Below are positions 50,990-63,553 of a stretch of DNA of 64,000 nt, one piece after another; positions within the stretch are counted from its first letter, which is position 1; each line of letters begins with the position of its first letter. The stretch is from Brienomyrus brachyistius. Lineage: Eukaryota; Chordata; Actinopteri; Osteoglossiformes; Mormyridae. Position numbers and translations under genes: made by a program. Location: assembly GCF_023856365.1 (NCBI RefSeq), contig NC_064551.1, positions 1,134,501 to 1,198,500 on the forward strand, given 5' to 3'. Below the pieces are notes generated by a model, which was given only the letters and a program-made list of their open reading frames with translations, was not told the origin of the DNA and ran no database searches.

Positions 50990-51955
50990 CCATACTGTAA
51001 TGCAACCTTGTGTCCTGTGCTGACTGGCACCCTGTGCAGGGAGAACCATAACCTTATGCCCTGTGCAGACTGGTGCCCTGTGCAGGGAGAGCCATAGCCC
51101 TGTGTCCTGTGCTGACTGGCACCCTGTGCAGGGAGAGCCACAACCTTATGCCTGTGCAGACTGGTGCCCTGTGCAGGGAGAGCCATAGCCCTGTGTCCTG
51201 TGCTGACTGGAACCCTGTGCAGGGAGAACCATAACCTTATGCCCTGTGCAGACTGGTGCCCTGTGCAGGGAGAGCCATAGCCCTGTGTCCTGTGCTGACT
51301 GGCACCCTGTGCAGGGAGAACCATAACCTTATGCCCTGTGCAGACTGGTGCCCTGTGCAGGGAGAGCCATAGCCCTGTGTCCTGTGCTGACTGGCACCCT
51401 GTGCAGGGAGAGCCACAACCTTATGCCTGTGCAGACTGGTGCCCTGTGCAGGGAGAGCCATAGCCCTGTGTCCTGTGCTGACTGGAACCCTGTGCAGGGA
51501 GAACCACAACCTTATGCCCTGTGCAGACTGGTGCCCTGTGCAGGGAGAGCCATAGCCCTGTGTCCTGTGCTGACTGGCACCCTGTGCAGGGAGAGCCACA
51601 ACCTTATGCCCTGTGCAGACTGGTGCCCTGTGCAGGGAGAGCCATAGCCCTGTGTCCTGTGCTGACTGGAACCCTGTGCAGGGAGAACCACAACCTTATG
51701 CCCTGTGCAGACTGGTGCCCTGTGCAGGGAGAGCCATAGCCCTGTGTCCTGTGCTGACTGGAACCCTGTGCAGGGAGAACCACAACCTTATGCCCTGTGC
51801 AGACTGGTGCCCTGTGCAGGGAGAGCCATAGCCCTGTGTCCTGTGCTGACTGGAACCCTGTGCAGGGAGAGCCACAGCCCTGTTTTGACTGGCACCCTGT
51901 ACAGGGAGAGCCACAGCCCTGTGTCCTGTATTGACTGGCACCCTGTGTTAAATAT
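50990..51955. repeat. 46-bp minisatellite in 92-bp dimers, about 10 dimers
   Basis: Alternating half-units GCTGACTGGCACCCTGTGCA...GGGAGAACCATAACC and CAGACTGGTGCCCTGTGCAG...GGAGAGCCATAGCC give a 92-bp higher-order period. The core GACTGGCACCCTGTGCAGGG corresponds to ACTGGCGCCCTGTCCGGGG of the 36.3-37.9 kb array and of the fish SINE body. Open frames on both strands are periodic by-products. Confidence 0.96.
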
Positions 51956-52024
51956 TCAACAAAGTGCAGCAGATGTTATCATTTACTAGTTTACTATTTA
52001 CTTTTGTTGCTTCTAGGCTGAAGC

Positions 52025-52535
52025 TTTAGCACAGCCATCAGCATTCGGGTCGCTGGCTTTGGCTCTCCGCTGGTCCCTCTCTGCCATCCCCCTCACAGTC
52101 GCTGTTTAGCACAGCCATCAGCAGGCTGGTCCCTCTCTGCCATCCCCATCGCAGTTCAGCACAGCCATCAACAGCCTGGTCGCTGGCTTTGGCTCTCCGC
52201 TGGTCCCTCTCTGCCATCCCCATCACAGTCGCTGTTTAGCACAGCCATCAGCAGGCTGGTCCCTCTCTGCCATCCCCATCGCAGTCGCTGTTCAGCACAG
52301 CCATCAACAGCCTGGTCGCTGGCTTTGGCTCTCCGCTGGTCCCTCTCTGCCATCCCCATCACAGTCGCTGTTTAGCACAGCCATCAGCATTCGGGTCGCT
52401 GGCTTTGGCTCTCCGCTGGTCCCTCTCTGCCGTCCCCATCACAATCGCTGTTTAGCACAGCCATCAGCAGGCGGGTCGCTGGCTTTGGCTCTCCGCTGGT
52501 CCCTCTCTGCCGTCCTCCTCACAGCCGCTGTTTTG
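52025..52535. repeat. Tandem array of 80-bp and deleted shorter units
   Basis: Full units contain TAGCACAGCCATCAGCA, GGTCGCTGGCTTTGGCTCTC, CGCTGGTCCCTCTCTGCC and ATCACAGTCGCTGTT. Short units lack the GTCGCTGGCTTTGGCTCTCC segment. The early part alternates full and short units; the last units are full length. Confidence 0.95.
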
Positions 52536-53037
52536 TCTCCATAACAGGTACGCCTCGTTGCTCCTTCTCCAGGCTATTTCAAAGATTTCCTGCCTCCTGT
52601 GTTTTCTGGAGTGCCTGCCTGGGATATTTCTGACCAAATGCCTCGGTTTCTCCTCTGTAGCTGTGCTGTGGTGGCCTTCACAGTGGCATCTCTTTGATTC
52701 ATGGTTCGCTTTGCAGGGACAGTTCGGTCTGGGCTCTGTCTGATTCATCAGCTTACACTCTGTGACTTGAATGACCTGACTGCATTCAAACACTCAGAGT
52801 CCCGGCTCTGCAAGTCAGCTCATGAAAACTGTAGGCTGGCCACAACATTCTTTTAAAATAAGAATTTTTGATTGCTATTGAAGACACGATTGTAATTTGT
52901 ATTATCTGAAGCAAATTTGGGTTCTATACTTTCATACGATTGGAAATGAATTTGTTTAATTGTTTTCCTCCTTACATATCGCTGTATGTATAGCAACTAA
53001 TGTGTGTGTGTGTGTGTGTCTGTCTGTGGGTGACACA

Positions 53038-53274
53038 CACCTGTTATTTTGATGTTGTGGGGACCAGTTTTTCAGTCCTCATAAGAGGAAATTCAAATTT
53101 ATAAAAAAATCTGTGGCTGCAATCAAATAACTAAAAATGCCAAAAGACTTGTATTTTGTTTGGTTACGCATGGTTAAGGTTAGGGGTGGGTAGGGGTTAA
53201 GGTCGTCGGTTGTTGGGAATAGGGTTTTTCTCATAGAAATGAATGGAGAGTCCCCACAAATATATGAATACGTC
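53038..53274 (+). repeat. GGGGACC-type interspersed repeat, copy 2
   Basis: Same order of motifs as 2371-2622: TTGTGGGGACCAGTTTTTC, CTTGTATTTTGTTTGGTTAC, AATGAATGGAGAGTCCCCAC. Flanked by GT-rich microsatellites on both sides. Confidence 0.75.
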
Positions 53275-55853
53275 TATGCATATGTGTGTGTATGTCTGTA
53301 TGCATGTGTGTGTGTCTGTATGTGTATGTATGCGTGTGTGTAGCTCCTTCAAGCTGTTTGCTGACTCCAGCACAGCTCCCCTGTGCAACGTTGCCATAGA
53401 AACTGTACCAAAAATAGCTTCTTGAAATGATACAGTCATTTTCTTGCTGATAAAAAAAGAAAACGAAGGATCTGGAGGAAAAGAGTCAGGGTGCAGAAGC
53501 CTGATAAGAAGGAAAGAAGAATGAGGCGGAATTGGAGCCAAAAGAAGCAGGTGAGCACAGGTAATGTGAGCAGCCAATCAGGCGGCCGTCAGAGCCAGTG
53601 AGCCAGTGGAGACCTGATGTGTTGTACACTCGTCCAGTGGGCTCTGCTCTATGTTTCAGTGTGACTCTGCACTAGGAATGACAACAGAACCACGTACAGT
53701 GCACTGATCTCTCTTTGGGATACAGTTGTATCTTAGCCGTAGGTGTCTCTGGATAGTTTGGATACTTTGCGTAGATTTTTGTGTATACCGCCTCTGCCAT
53801 GGTCTTGTAAGAGACCAGCAGGCCAGCATGGATGGGGACAGAGACAGGCACGAGCCGTCATGATACAAAGGCTACCGGAAGGAGGAGGTGAGCCGGTGAG
53901 TGAATGCAAGAGTGAGTGAATGAATGAGTAACCGAACGAGTGAGATGCACCCCTTGACCAGCACTGATCCAAATAACAAAATGAGTGCTGACCCTGGATT
54001 TGTCGCCATTTCCAACTTGCAAGTGCTGCTGATGCATATCGGCACCTAGTCGGTGGAATTACGCTCCTCGGCTCCACGAGTTGAGCAGCGCCGCAATCAT
54101 AACGCACCCTAAGGCGACTAACCCCAAAGCCCCAACACTGCTGAAGAAGCTTGATAAACACCGTTAAGCTGATGTCTAGCTGAATGCCGCATAAAAACAG
54201 ATGGCTGAAAAATAAAGTTCATCTGCTTAATCCACATAATACAGTCAGTCCTATAATAATTGCATTAGCAGGCCAATGAAGCGTGTTACTAGCTGGGTTC
54301 TGTTCACCTTGTACACATTTTACATTTTAGTGTTAGATTATAAATACATGTAAAGTGATTTTGTTCTGTATATAAAAGGGTACATGGGCTCATACCTGCG
54401 GGGTGGGGGGGTTTACACCCCACGCTCACTAGTTTATGGCTGTACAATGATTTCTTATTAGTCTGTTACAAGTGAATAGCACATTTCTAAAGTATGAATC
54501 AATAAAAAAGTCATTACATATCCTTCAAATTCAAGCCTAGAACAAAAACCAAATGGATTATCCTGTATGCCTTAAAACCACAGCTTTTGAGTTTTTGTTG
54601 AGTTAGTACGGTGACCTGCGTTAGAACAGCTGGAGATGCAGCCAGGTGAGATACTGCTTTGGAAGGCAGGTTCACCTGACGTATGTAAACACAGAAACAC
54701 ACCGAAACGTGGCTCCGCCTCCGCAGTGGCTGCCCTCAGCACTGCAGCCAGTTATGTATCACAATTAAAACAGCAGCCCCACGAACACAGGGCCGCCTGC
54801 CAGATTAACTCACTTCCCAAACGATGTGACACCAGCACGAATCAGCTCTTTGTGTCGTCACTATACTGTCTCTGTGCTCCGTTGATGCAATCAATTAATG
54901 AAGGGTGGCTCTCTTTGGGGGGGCGTCTGATATGACTCAGCTTTGACTCAGCCTGGATCACACTGCGTCCCTCGGCCCTCAGCCATGCATACGGCCCTGG
55001 AGCTCCACACTGATTGCTGGATCTCCAGCGGTCAATGAAAGTAATCAGGTTAAGAAGGCATCCATCAAGCATCAGAATCGCCCGGCCTGATTATACGCTT
55101 CATCACTCTGGGCCCGGAATCACCTGGATTGTCAGAAATTCATGCACTGGAATATGGAATGGCCCACTTCCTTTGTAGCACTGCTAATAAGAAATTCTGA
55201 CACCACATACTGGATCAGAAATGCTCATATTTCTCAAAAATTAGTAAATGGGTGAATACCTGGTGAGCAACTGAAGACTGAATACAAATTACAGCCACAA
55301 CAGCAAATGAAACCTGGCAGGATTTCAGCATTATGCTGGCAGAACTGTAGGCAGGAGAATAAACAAGGAGCATCGAAAATATGTGTGCTGATGAGAACAG
55401 CCAAACACAGTGCCGGATATACCCAGAACAGCGGAACTCTTTACGTAAGCCATCTTTGGTTCAACAACATAATTGAATAAATTGATTTGATCTATATTGT
55501 GAGACAGAGACCACAGTCACAGAGTGTTTAGGCGTAAACTCAGGTAGGAAGCACTTAACTGTTTATGAACAGGAATAAACACCAAAAATCTTACGCCAGT
55601 ATCCTTTATATTAGTTTTCCAGGAAAACCCACAGGTTTTAAAATCACTGGAAACCCAACCAGTTATGTATGGAAATGAGTGCCACTTTCAGTTATACATT
55701 ATTTAATCTTTCTTGAATAACTGAGAAAAGAAAACTCTGGGTTACTGGGAAATAGTGAAAAGTAAGGATTAGAGGGGCCGTCTGAGAATAACAGAGTTCA
55801 AGCCCCCCACCGGTATCTTACGGAGTAACGACACCTTGTGAATATTCAGGTTT

Positions 55854-55876
55854 GGGGGGGGGGGGGGGGGGGGGGG
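55854..55876. repeat. Poly(G) tract of 23 bases
   Basis: Uninterrupted G run, the longest of several in the window. Confidence 0.95.
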
Positions 55877-56195
55877 TGCACGTCCCAAAGGGCAGGTCTC
55901 CTGGGCGAGATGGTTTCTGACCACGTGAGAGGTGAAGTAACTGATGAACAAAGGAGGACCTCAGACACTTACATAACACTGCACTAAAAATAGGCAAAAA
56001 TCACTGCAAGGCCACGCAGGGCCGTGTCTGAAACCGGCCCGCTTCCAGTAAGGCATTCTGTTCTGGAGTCCAGTCAGAGTTATACAGAAAAAAAACAGGA
56101 TTAAAAAAGCAGGAAGAGCTTTGTGATAAAAGCAAACACAGAAACCAACAACTAAATGATTCATCAGACATTCTGCGTGAACAGTACAGATGACT

Positions 56196-57475
56196 GATGC
56201 AGCTGGGCGATTAGGATGGAGGCAGAGACTCCGTAGAGGAGTGGTGCCCTGGTCTTAGCTCTTAGCCAGTGTGATCCCGATGCAGCTGGGCGATTAGGAT
56301 GGAGGCAGAGACTCGGTAAAGGAGTGGTGCCCTGGTCTTAGCTCTTAGCCAGTGTGATCCCGATGCAGCTGGGTGATTAGGATGGAGGCAGAGACTCGGT
56401 AAAGGAGTGGTGCCCTGGTCTTAGCTCTTAGCCAGTGTGATCCCGATGCAGCTGGGTGATTAGGATGGAGGCAGAGATTCGGTAAAGGAGTGGAGCCCTG
56501 GTCTTAGCTCTTAGCCAGTGTGATCCCGATGCAGCTGGGTGATTAGGATAGAGGCAGAGATTCGGTAAAGGAGTGGAGCCCTGGTCTCAGCTCTTAGCCA
56601 GTGTGATCCCGATGCAGCTGGGCGATTAGGATGGAGGCAGATACTCGGTAGAAGAGTGGCGCCCTGGTCTCAGCTGTTATCCAGTGTGATCCCGATGCAG
56701 CTGGGTGATTAGGATGGAAGCAGAGATTCGGTAAAGGAGTGGTGTCCTGGTCTTAGCTCTTAGCCAGTGTGATCCCGATGCAGCTGGGTGATTAGGATGG
56801 AGGCAGAGACTCGGTAAAGGAGTGGTGTCCTGGTCTTAGCTCTTAGCCAGTGTGATCCCGATGCAGCTGGGTGATTAGGATGGAGGCATAGACTCGGTAA
56901 AGGAGTGGTGCCCTGGTCTTAGCTCTTAGCCAGTGTGATCCCGATGCAGCTGGGTGATTAGGATGGAGGCAGAGATTCGGTAAAGGAGTGGAGCCCTGGT
57001 CTCAGCTCTTAGCCAGTGTGATCCCGATGCAGCTGGGTGATTAGGATGGAGGCAGAGACTCGGTAGAGGAGTGGTGCCCTGGTCTTAGCTCTTAGCCAGT
57101 GTGATCCCGACGCAGCTGGGCGATTAGGATGGAGGCAGACTCGGTAGAAGAGTGGCGCCCTGGTTTCAGCTCTTAGCCAGTGTGATCCCGACGCAGCTGG
57201 GCGATTAGGATGGAGGCAGTTACTCGGTAGAAGAGTGGCGCCCTGGTTTCAGCTCTTAGCCAGTGTGATCCCGACGCAGCTGGGCGATTAGGATGGAGGC
57301 AGTTACTCGGTAGAAGAGTGGCGCCCTGGTTTCAGCTCTTAGCCAGTGTGATCCCGATGCAGCTGGGCGATTAGGATGGAGGCAGATACTCGGTAGAAGA
57401 GTGGCGCCCTGGTCTCAGCTGTTATCCAGTGTGATCCCGACGCAGCTGGGCGATTAGGATGGAGGCAGAGACTCC
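56196..57475. repeat. 83-bp tandem repeat, about 15 copies
   Basis: GATGCAGCTGGGCGATTAGG at 56196 and 56279 defines the 83-bp period. Units continue ATGGAGGCAGAGACTCGGTA, AAGGAGTGGTGCCCTGGTCT, TAGCTCTTAGCCAGTGTGAT, CCC. Late units (57110-57400) carry GACGCAGCTG and GAAGAGTGGCGCCC variants in blocks, indicating local homogenisation. Confidence 0.96.
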
Positions 57476-58239
57476 AAGGCACCAATTTTCAATGTACGGC
57501 AGCCAATCAATATCATCACACAGCATCTGCAAGGCTCGTGCACAAGGCTACTTTAAAATTATATGTGCACGGAAACTATTGGTACTTTGATGCTTCATTT
57601 CTCTCTTCATGTGAACAAGTGAATCGCGTTCTTTGCTTGAAGTTTAATAAAGTTGTGTGTAGATTGTAAAACGAAAGCTAACTGTAAGGTTACCATACGT
57701 CCAGTCTGCTCATTTACACTGTGGTTAGGGAAAATCCATTAACATTCATGAGAGGTGTACTACCTGATTGGTCGGTGGACATCAAAGCTCACAAACATTC
57801 TGATCCCCAGACCTGTTTTTCGTTTCACCAAATCCGGTAAGCCGACGGAGCAGCGGTGTGGAGTCTCCTTCTCAGATCAAGACTGGATGCTGAGCTCAGT
57901 TCAGGAAGGCCATGCATTTGGCCTGGATTGTTAGTACAAACCCTGCCTGTTAAGCCCCCCCCACATCTATCAGCAACTAAGGCAGGAAATTGGAGTTTTC
58001 CGGCTTCCCGCTAATTGGTGCCACGTTTCTGGAAGCCAAACAAATCATCTGACACAAATGACCGGCGGGTAACTGCCATAAATTATTTACCTGACTGAGA
58101 GGGGGACCATCTTTCCCCTGCTCTGCCGTGCTCTTTATTCAGGGGAGGGACGAAGGTCTGGTCACACCTGCTGCTAATGCGTTTGTCTCTGTTAGCTGTT
58201 ATTCGCCTTATAGTAAAATGCCTCAAGGCAATGAAGTAA

Positions 58240-58500
58240 TACACATCAAATTTTGCAACGAGCAAGAGAAGTGCTCTCTTCAAAATCTCAAAATTTTCTC
58301 AAATAAAAGACTCTTCAAAATAGCCCCCTTTGATCCAACTCATCCCAAAACAGCTCTGTAGGGTTTGTGTTGGAGGGTTGTGGGAGGGCTGGTCATCTGC
58401 ACTCACGGTACTTACATAACCTCCAGGTGTGCTTAGGGTTTCCTTTTGAAAAACATTCTCAGTAGGTGTCTCCAGACATTTGACTGGCACTGTATAGAAT
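58240..58500 (-). pseudogene. Internally deleted Tc1-like remnant
   Basis: Minus-strand translation gives KGGYFEES-type sequence (about 58320) typical of a Tc1 transposase end, and DDQPSHNPPTQTLQS corresponding to the decayed catalytic-region motif. The right end GGTGTCTCCAGACATTTGAC followed by TGGCACTGTAT is a Tc1-like terminus. Confidence 0.65.
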
Positions 58501-58564
58501 TAATATATTGCCTTAAACGTTGTGAAGCTGCCCTTGATGGTGCCTGATCCTGGGTTTCTCCCAG

Positions 58565-58641
58565 CCTAATGCCCGGAGCTTCCGGACCCCCGTGACCCTG
58601 AATAGGACAAGTGGTTACAGAAAATGGATGGATGGATGGTA
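58565..58641 (+). mobile_element. SINE tail fragment
   Basis: CCCCGTGACCCTGAATAGGA followed by CAAGTGGTTACAGAAAATGG and ATGG repeats: the 3' end of the common fish SINE. Confidence 0.75.
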
Positions 58642-59139
58642 TTGTGTAATTTCACAGGAATTACATATTTTTCAAGCACTCTCTGGCCATTACTAAACAA
58701 GTGAGTGCATTTACAGTTATGAAGAAAATAAGTGAAAGAGATTTCATTTAACTGTTTGGGAATCCAGTGGAGAAATATTTGCAGTGAGGGCAGTGGCTGT
58801 TCTGCCGACTAAAAGCAGGCTGGGAGCTGCATGGTGACCCCACTAGAGACCACAGTGAAAATAGAGTGAGGTGCAACACTTTAGACAGTCACAGGACTGC
58901 GATAAAGACAGGCACGGCACCATGTTATACGTGTGGGGGGGGGGACAAAAGACCCCCATCTGTGTATGAGTTAAGGAGAAAAAAGACATTTTATTCACAG
59001 TTCGTTTGGTGATTACCGCACAGTGCACACTCATGCAGTGCCTCCCTGTAGGAGCCTCACAGAATCGCCTGTCTGAACGTCAGGACCCCTAAGCTGCCCT
59101 GAGAGAATAGCTTAACAGCAGGAGCAGGGTAAATAATAC

Positions 59140-59215
59140 ATACATTTTCTGCAACCGCTTGTCCTGTTCAGGTTCTCAGGGGGTCCAGAGCCTAACCCTG
59201 AGGCTACGAGTGCAG
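59140..59215 (-). mobile_element. SINE tail fragment (reverse)
   Basis: The reverse strand reads AGAACCTGAACAGGACAAGC then GGTTGCAGAAAATGTATGTA, similar to the tail at 58565-58641. Confidence 0.5.
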
Positions 59216-60289
59216 CAAGAAAAATTATGTAATATAAAATAAAATTAAAATAAATAACCAAACAATGAAATGAAATTACATGAAATGAAGTTCAATTAAT
59301 TATCTGCCCGAAACCCCTAATTGGTCCCCCAACTGAAAAAAATAAAACATCTGAAATATAGGGACTGGAAAAAACAGAAGGTTCTGTAATAAAGACAGAA
59401 GCAGCACTGGAATAAGGACAGGAGATGCAGAATGAGCATAGGAGTGAGAATGGTGAGTGCAGGACACAGGTTTGGTCAAGGATACTGCACCGGGAAGCGC
59501 AGGCTGCCTAGCTGTCAGCCTGTGCAATGTCCAGGTCAAATTTCAACAGGGTAACTGTAAACCATCCAAGGTTCCCTAGTCAATCGACAACTTTCTAAAT
59601 GAGTGACAATATGAACAACACGAGTGACTGAATGAGTGTCAGCTAAGCAAATTAAAAACAGAAATAGATGGGCGTTTTTTTTCCTTTTAATTTCCTCTTC
59701 TGGAGAATGGAGCACCAGGGAGATGGTGAGATCCCAATGGCGGTGGGGCGACAGTGCTTCTTTCGGGGGCTCGGAGAAGCAGCCGCCTCAGGCCAGTCAA
59801 CGGAGAAACACAATCAGCTGCGATGAGGCACTGTGTGCGGCAATTTTCAATAAAACCCGTTAAGCATGTGGTCTAATTACACCCACGACGGTTAAAAATG
59901 GCCCAATAATGCTGTGTCTGATTTAGGCGGCAGGTTCCCCAGGAGAGGCGTGAAAATGACCCACATGAGTCAGAAGAAACCCACTGTGCTGCTGAGTCCA
60001 GATGGAGCCCCTCACTGGAGGTGTGCAGCGCCTTGTAACTGGGGCCGCGCGTGGCGCTGTGCCCATGAGCAGGCGGCCTGTGGTCAGAGGAGTGATTTTA
60101 CCAATGGGCCCTGAGCAAGACCCCCCAAGGGCCCAATTTCTTCAGGGACAAGCTGATACAGCTCCATCAATCACATATCACCGCCAGGAAGAGCGTCTGC
60201 TGAATATGTAAATAAACATGCAAATATAACGGACTTCAAAGTAATCAAAAGAACATCAGTCTAGTCTATATAGCAGAATACAGCAGCTA

Positions 60290-60965
60290 AGATAAGAGGG
60301 GGGTCTGTATGGAGGTGTGACTGTCCAGATAAGAGGAGGGTCCGTATGGAGGTGTGACTGTCCAGATAAGAGGAGGGTCTGTATGGAGGTGTGACTGTCC
60401 AGATAAGAGGAGGGTCTGTATGGAGGTGTGACTGTCCAGATAAGAGGGGGGTATGTATGGAGGTGTCACTGTCCAGATAAGAGGGGGGTCTGTATGGAGG
60501 TGTCACTGTCCAGATAAGAGGGGGGTATGTATGGAGGTGTCACTGTCCAGATAAGAGGGGGGTCTGTATGGAGGTGTCACTGTCCAGATAAGAGGGGGGT
60601 CTGTATGGAGGTGTCACTGTCCAGATAAGAGGGGGGTCTGTATGGAGGTGTCACTGTCCAGATAAGAGGAGGGTCTGTATGGAGGTGACACTGTCCAGAT
60701 AAGAGGGGGGTCTGTATGGAGGTGTCACTGTCCAGATAAGAGGGGGGTCTGTATGGAGGTGTCACTGTCCAGATAAGAGGGGGGTCTGTATGGAGGTGTC
60801 ACTGTCCAGATAAGAGGGGGGTCTGTATGGAGGTGTCACTGTCCAGATAAGAGGGGGGTATGTATGGAGGTGTCACTGTTCAGATAAGAGGGGGGTCTGT
60901 ATGGAGGTGTCACTGTCCAGATAAGAGGGGAGTCTGTATGGAGGTAACACTGTCCAGATGACAGG
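60290..60965. repeat. 37-bp minisatellite, about 18 copies, each with an AGATAAG motif
   Basis: The unit AGATAAGAGGGGGGTCTGTA plus TGGAGGTGTCACTGTCC repeats head to tail. The first units have GAGGAGGGT and GTGTGACTG, later ones GAGGGGGGT and GTGTCACTG. Periodic minus-strand frames are by-products. Confidence 0.97.
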
Positions 60966-61356
60966 GAGGTATCAGCACTGTCCAGCATTGGGCGGGGAGC
61001 CAGATTCGGGAAGATGCCGCACTGTTTTGGTCATCAGAGATCAACAATGCCCACCAATTACTCGCTGTCTCCCCATTTCCACCCGGACACACAGGCGGAT
61101 TTTACCGTAGATGTGTAATTTTCCATCTCTCTGCCCATCCCTTCCTCTCCCTCCCTACACCCTGGACATCCTCGCGGCACAGAGTGTGCCAGGAAAATGC
61201 ATGCGGGGGTCGGGGGTGAGTCGCCCTCATCTTCTTTATACTTAACGGCTGTAAAATGACAGCTGCTTTATCTCAAGGCTCCAGTTCCTTTCTCACTATG
61301 TGCGAAACCTCCATCCCAGCAGAGAGCCGACTGTCCTACATGGGGTGGGAGTTTCC

Positions 61357-61373
61357 GGGGGGGGGGGGGGGGG
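61357..61373. repeat. Poly(G) tract of 17 bases
   Basis: Uninterrupted G run. Confidence 0.95.
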
Positions 61374-62140
61374 CACTGGGGAACCATGGCCAGCTCTGAC
61401 AGCAAAGACCAGGCATGGGTGCAACTCGGCATCGACTCCCAGCACAGGTTGGCACAAGCAGCCCCAATGTGGAGGCACATTGAAAGCCGTAAGGCATCAT
61501 GGCTATGCAGAGAGGAAAGGCAGATCAGCCATCAGAAAGCAACACAGGTGAAAACAGAGCATGGCACAATAACCTGCGTCAGGTTTACATAACGATCCAG
61601 CAGGCAGAGCGAAGAAATGCAGCGTGAGTTCCATAAGCAGCCTCACGAAGCCACCATCATTACTGCCTCGTTAAACTCGCTTCGCGAAGTCTGAATCCAG
61701 AAGGACGCCCTTCCTCCTCCTCAGCCGCTGGTGCCGACTCCTCCACTTCAAAGGACGACTGACGGCAGCATCGACAGCGCACAGTGAGGCGGCCGCAACC
61801 TCCGGCGACTCGAACTCTCATCAGCGACAGGAGGAAATGCACAGAATCACCAATCTGGGTCAGATCTGGAAGGTGGTGAATGACACTTGTTTTTCTGAGC
61901 AAGCTCAGCAAAGTGAGATCACTCATGTTACTTTGTAACAATTCATGCCTCGACCATCTCACTTCTCCCTGGAGAACAAGACATGCATGCTGATGATGAA
62001 AACTTGGAGGCTTTATTAGCCGGCCCGTCTGCCATTTGGGGAAGTGGGTGCTAATTAGACTGCTCAGCCCTGGCGCTTCTCTCAGAGGGAGCCCTGCAGT
62101 GCACCAATGGCCAGGCTGCAGGGAGCCGAGCAGCTGCACT

Positions 62141-62440
62141 CCTGCTAACTAATGACCATCGCATGTAAATGTGTGGCCCTACTGCACCGTCAACAGAGCC
62201 TCAGTACCTGCTAACTAATGACCATCGCAGGTAAATGTGTGGCCCTACTGCGCCATCAACAGAGCATCATTACCTGCTAATGACCATCGCAGGTAAATGT
62301 GTGGCCCTACTGCACCGTCAACAGAGCCTCAGTACCTGCTAACTAATGACCATCGCATGTAAATGTGTGGCCCTACTGCACCATCAACAGAGCCTCAGTA
62401 CCTGCTAACTAATGACCATCGCAGGTAAACATGAGGCCCT
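62141..62440. repeat. 66-bp tandem repeat, about 4.5 copies
   Basis: The unit CTGCTAACTAATGACCATCG, CATGTAAATGTGTGGCCCTA, CTGCACCGTCAACAGAGCCT, CAGTAC repeats; one copy (about 62273) lacks AACTA. The last copy merges into unique sequence at 62440. Confidence 0.94.
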
Positions 62441-63271
62441 ACTGCACCGACAGGGAGAGGGAAACAAGGGCATTGAACAGGAATCGCAGTGCAAACAACA
62501 ATGAAACATCTAAAACTTTTTTGTTGCGATGAAAAACGATGCAGCAGATGGTTGGTGTGGAAGCAGCGAGACACGTGCAAGTATCTGTGGACAGTGGCTC
62601 CAGATCAGGGACACAGGGACACTGGGACCTGAAAGAAAAGCTACAAGAGAAAACAGAATACAAAGCTGTGCTAAGGCAGTAATATGAGAGATTGTGGAAG
62701 CTTTGGCAGCTCTACAAACTCAGCTACACCAGACGAGTTTAATAGTGAAGCAGAGCTTTACTTTAGGTTGTTGGGGCTACAGAGGAATCGGCCAGCTAAC
62801 CCGACACTTTCGAGGAAATAAACTTTCCAAAGCTAAGAAAACACAAGCTCAGTCCCAGAGTGCCATTCGAGATACCTGCTGACTGCCACACCTGTGGATG
62901 CTCATTGCAAATCTGTCCTCTTTATGCTGGCAGCCTTCATTATGCTGCCTACTCTTTAATCTGCTGGAAGAAATCTTCATGGGGCACCTCTGTCTTTATC
63001 TGCTCGTTTGCTCTTCCTCAAAGGAAAATTCCTCAAAGCGTTCCTTTGGTTCAGAATGAAGTCAGACCCTGTCAATGTGCCACAGAGTTCTGCTGGACAG
63101 GACGTATATCTGGGGGTCTGCCCCTGCAGTGGATGTGCCTGGGAGGAAGGCATTAACAAGGAAGTCAAAGGCAAACGCCTTTCTTTCTGAGTCTTACCAA
63201 TGTACCACAGACAGAGGATCAAAAGCTACATGCACACAAAATCCTACACGCACTGAAAGAAGTGAACCTGT

Positions 63272-63298
63272 ATGCACACACGCACACGCACACACACG
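63272..63298. repeat. (CA)n microsatellite
   Basis: CA repeats with CG interruptions directly beside the GGGGACC-type repeat. Confidence 0.9.
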
Positions 63299-63300
63299 TT

Positions 63301-63553
63301 TGTATTCATATCTTTGTGGGGACTGCTCATTCAGTTCTATGGGAAAAACCCTATTCCCAACAATGATGACCCTAACCCTACCCAGCCCTAACCTTAACCA
63401 TAAGTAATCAAACAAAATACAAGACTTGGCATTTTTGATTTTTTGATTGCAATCACGGATTTTTATAAAACTGAGTTTCCCTTGTGGGGACTGAAAAGAA
63501 TGGTCCCCACAAAGTCAAAATAACAGGTTTTTATCACATTGTGGGGACACTTG
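63301..63553 (-). repeat. GGGGACC-type interspersed repeat, copy 3 (inverted)
   Basis: Same motifs as the copies at 2371 and 53038 but in reverse order and complement: ATCTTTGTGGGGACTGCTC at the left, AACAAAATACAAGACTTGGC in the middle, CACATTGTGGGGACAC at the right. It is the best preserved of the three. Confidence 0.75.

Noticed and set aside
61660..62139. 159-residue minus-strand open frame
   Set aside because: Same strand as kcnh5 but no similarity to any channel region and no plausible phase-matched splice sites; low-complexity acidic patch only.
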